A program made the translations under genes and the position numbers. From assembly GCA_002291955.1 (NCBI GenBank), contig DBBA01000280.1, forward strand, positions 1 through 7,659: DNA of 7,659 nt, in the 5' to 3' direction. Positions within the stretch are counted from its first letter, which is position 1. Each line of letters opens with the position of its first letter. The notes beneath the pieces are model-generated. The model had not been told where the DNA came from and did no database searches. It saw only the letters and a list, made by a program, of their open reading frames with translations. This document shows positions 6,294-7,659 of this stretch, in pieces. The DNA is from Rhodobacteraceae bacterium UBA996. Its GTDB lineage: Bacteria > Pseudomonadota > Alphaproteobacteria > Rhodobacterales > Rhodobacteraceae.

Positions 6294-7205
6294 ATGTTCC
6301 CGCTGAAGGCCGTGAAACAGTGGCTTGCACGCGGCCTGCGTCGGGTCCGGGGATGGGTCTGGCAGGCGCTGAACCGGCCCCGCCTGACCGTCCCGCGGCC
6401 GCCCGCCGATCTGGTATGGTTCGCGATCCCGCTCGTGTCGCGCCGCCGGGCACCCGACTGGGGCCGGATCGAACGGGATCTCGCCGTCACGCTGGCAGCA
6501 CTTCTGGTCCAGACCGATACGCGCTGGACCGCGGTCGTCTGCGGGCAGGACCGTCCCGCGACCCTGCCCGACGACCCCCGCATCCGGTTTCACAAGGTCG
6601 ATATCCCGGACCGCTTCAACGACCAGCGGCAGAAGGGTCGCGCGATGGTGGCCGAGTTCGTGCGCCAGCGCCGCAGCGGTGTCAGCTACTACGTCAAGCT
6701 CGACGCCGACGACATCCTGCACCCCGCGCTGGTCGCCTACATCCTGGGGGATGACAACGGGCAGGGCTACCTGTTCGACCGGGGCCATGCGCTGGATGCA
6801 GGCCACCTGGACGCGACCGGCGACCTGCGGCTGGCCCAGCTTGCGCCCGAGCATCCGGGCCGCGCCTTTCACCAGCAATGCGGGTCCTGCGCGGCCTTCT
6901 GGTGCGACCTGACCCGGGGTGCAGACTTTGCCGCGCTGCTGAACAACCGCGGCAATCACATCTTCCTGGACCGCAACCTGGCCGACTTCGGGTTCCACCT
7001 GGCGCCCGTGCCCTTTCCAGCCGGCATCTACGTTCTGAACCACGGCAACAACATGCAGGCGCGCAAGGGTGTCATCCACCACAAGCTGGCCATGTTCGAC
7101 CAGCTGCCCGAGCCTGATCCGCTGGCCGTGGCGCGCGACTTTGGCCTGTACAGGCTCTACGGGCTTACGCCACCAGCGATTCCGCCCGCTTCAGGTCCAC
7201 GCTGA
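6294..7205 (+). CDS. Putative glycosyltransferase (GT-A-like, rhamnosyltransferase-related)
   Basis: 303 residues from the ATG at 6294, 7 bases after the transglycosylase stop; an upstream in-frame ATG at 6249 lies inside that gene and is less likely. There is a basic, Trp-containing N-terminus (1-35) with no signal peptide. A strand DLVWFAIPLVSRR (39-51) is followed by QTDTRWTAVVCGQD (73-86), typical of a nucleotide-sugar fold. The acidic motif YYVKLDADDILHP (132-144) gives the metal-binding DxD (Asp137/Asp139). CGSCAAFWC (196-204) and HGNNMQARKG (250-259) look conserved but I cannot assign them roles. The architecture recalls the putative rhamnosyltransferase family PF11316, though that is tentative. 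It probably transfers a sugar to an envelope or exopolysaccharide acceptor; donor and acceptor are unknown. Its last 41 bases overlap the 3' end of smc on the other strand. Confidence 0.78.
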   Translation: MFPLKAVKQWLARGLRRVRGWVWQALNRPRLTVPRPPADLVWFAIPLVSRRRAPDWGRIERDLAVTLAALLVQTDTRWTAVVCGQDRPATLPDDPRIRFHKVDIPDRFNDQRQKGRAMVAEFVRQRRSGVSYYVKLDADDILHPALVAYILGDDNGQGYLFDRGHALDAGHLDATGDLRLAQLAPEHPGRAFHQQCGSCAAFWCDLTRGADFAALLNNRGNHIFLDRNLADFGFHLAPVPFPAGIYVLNHGNNMQARKGVIHHKLAMFDQLPEPDPLAVARDFGLYRLYGLTPPAIPPASGPR

Positions 7206-7659
7206 CCAGCTGGCTGACCCCGGCCTCGCCCATCGTCACGCCGAACAGCCGGTCCATGCGCGACATGGTCACGCTGTGATGGGTGATGACCAGGAACCGT
7301 GTTTCGGTCTGGCGGGTCATCTCGTCCAGAAGGTCGCAGAACCGGGTCACGTTGGCATCGTCCAGCGGCGCATCGACCTCGTCCAGCACGCACACCGGAG
7401 CGGGGTTGGTCAGGAACACCCCGAAGATCAGCGCCAGCGCCGTCAGCGTCTGCTCGCCGCCCGACAGAAGGCTGAGGGTGGACAGCTTCTTGCCCGGGGG
7501 CTGGCACAGGATCTCCAGCCCGGCCTCCAGCGGATCATCCGACTCCACCAGTTGCAGCCGCGCCTCGCCCCCCCCGAACAGGTGCCGGAACAGGGTCGCG
7601 AAGTTCGCATTCACCTGCTCGAACGCGGTCAGCAGGCGCTCGCGCCCCTCGCGGTTCAG
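7165..7659 (-). CDS. smc: Chromosome segregation ATPase Smc, C-terminal fragment (5' part outside window)
   Basis: The last 164 residues are visible, ending with TAA at 7167-7165; the reading frame is open to the window edge, so the start and coiled coil lie beyond it. Smc dimers with ScpA/ScpB load and extrude DNA to condense and segregate the chromosome. The fragment holds the C-terminal half of the ATPase head: FRHLFGGGEARLQL (24-37), the ABC signature LLSGGEQTLTALALIF (64-79), Walker B with catalytic Glu in VCVLDEVDAPLDDAN (89-103), and the His switch in ITHHSVTMSRMDRLFGVTM (125-143). All key residues are intact. A GTG at 7614 is only an internal Val, not a start. Full-length family members are about 1150 residues. 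It is transcribed toward the glycosyltransferase gene and no hairpin separates them. Confidence 0.95.
   Translation of the reverse strand: MNREGRERLLTAFEQVNANFATLFRHLFGGGEARLQLVESDDPLEAGLEILCQPPGKKLSTLSLLSGGEQTLTALALIFGVFLTNPAPVCVLDEVDAPLDDANVTRFCDLLDEMTRQTETRFLVITHHSVTMSRMDRLFGVTMGEAGVSQLVSVDLKRAESLVA

Noticed and set aside
5126..6583. 485-codon open frame on the minus strand opposite the transglycosylase
   Set aside because: It spans two real plus-strand genes antisense and has low-complexity composition with no family features.

Overview
The window is a gene-dense, very GC-rich piece of chromosome. Its content best fits an alphaproteobacterium of the Rhodobacteraceae (Paracoccus/Rhodobacter-like). 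This rests on four things: the cobalamin gene content, a CbiX with a His/Cys-rich tail, the alphaproteobacterial look of the Smc C-terminus, and the compact operons. The genus is an inference. No tRNA, rRNA, insertion sequence, prophage or CRISPR array is visible.

Layout. (1) 1-935, minus strand: cobaltochelatase gene cbiX, 3' end outside the window. (2) 936-1214: divergent intergenic region rich in inverted repeats. (3) 1215-2189, plus: a glutathionyl-hydroquinone reductase (YqjG/PcpF family) with all key catalytic residues. (4) 2190-2288: two back-to-back GC hairpins between convergent genes, probably a shared terminator. (5) 2289-2657, minus: a single-domain receiver-like protein whose phospho-acceptor Asp is Asn. 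(6) 2658-2871: divergent promoter region with an AT-rich island and a CtrA-like site. (7) 2872-5071, plus: a translationally coupled operon of a DUF1636 Cys-rich protein, cobC and cbiB. (8) 5114-7205, plus: a secreted lytic transglycosylase and a cytoplasmic glycosyltransferase 7 bp apart. (9) 7165-7659, minus: the C-terminal end of smc, whose last 41 bases overlap the glycosyltransferase gene tail to tail.

Function. Two blocks serve vitamin B12 synthesis. CbiX inserts cobalt into sirohydrochlorin early in the route. CobC makes the aminopropanol phosphate linker and CbiB attaches it to adenosylcobyric acid late in the route. The DUF1636 protein is of unknown function, but its overlap with cobC points to a metal-related role here. 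The transglycosylase and glycosyltransferase form a probable envelope pair. Smc acts in chromosome condensation and segregation.

Nothing in the window is clearly a new multi-gene system. The most interesting items are the degenerate receiver protein with its possible CtrA control, the repeat-rich leader before cbiX, the extra cysteine cluster in CbiX, and the DUF1636-cobC-cbiB coupling.
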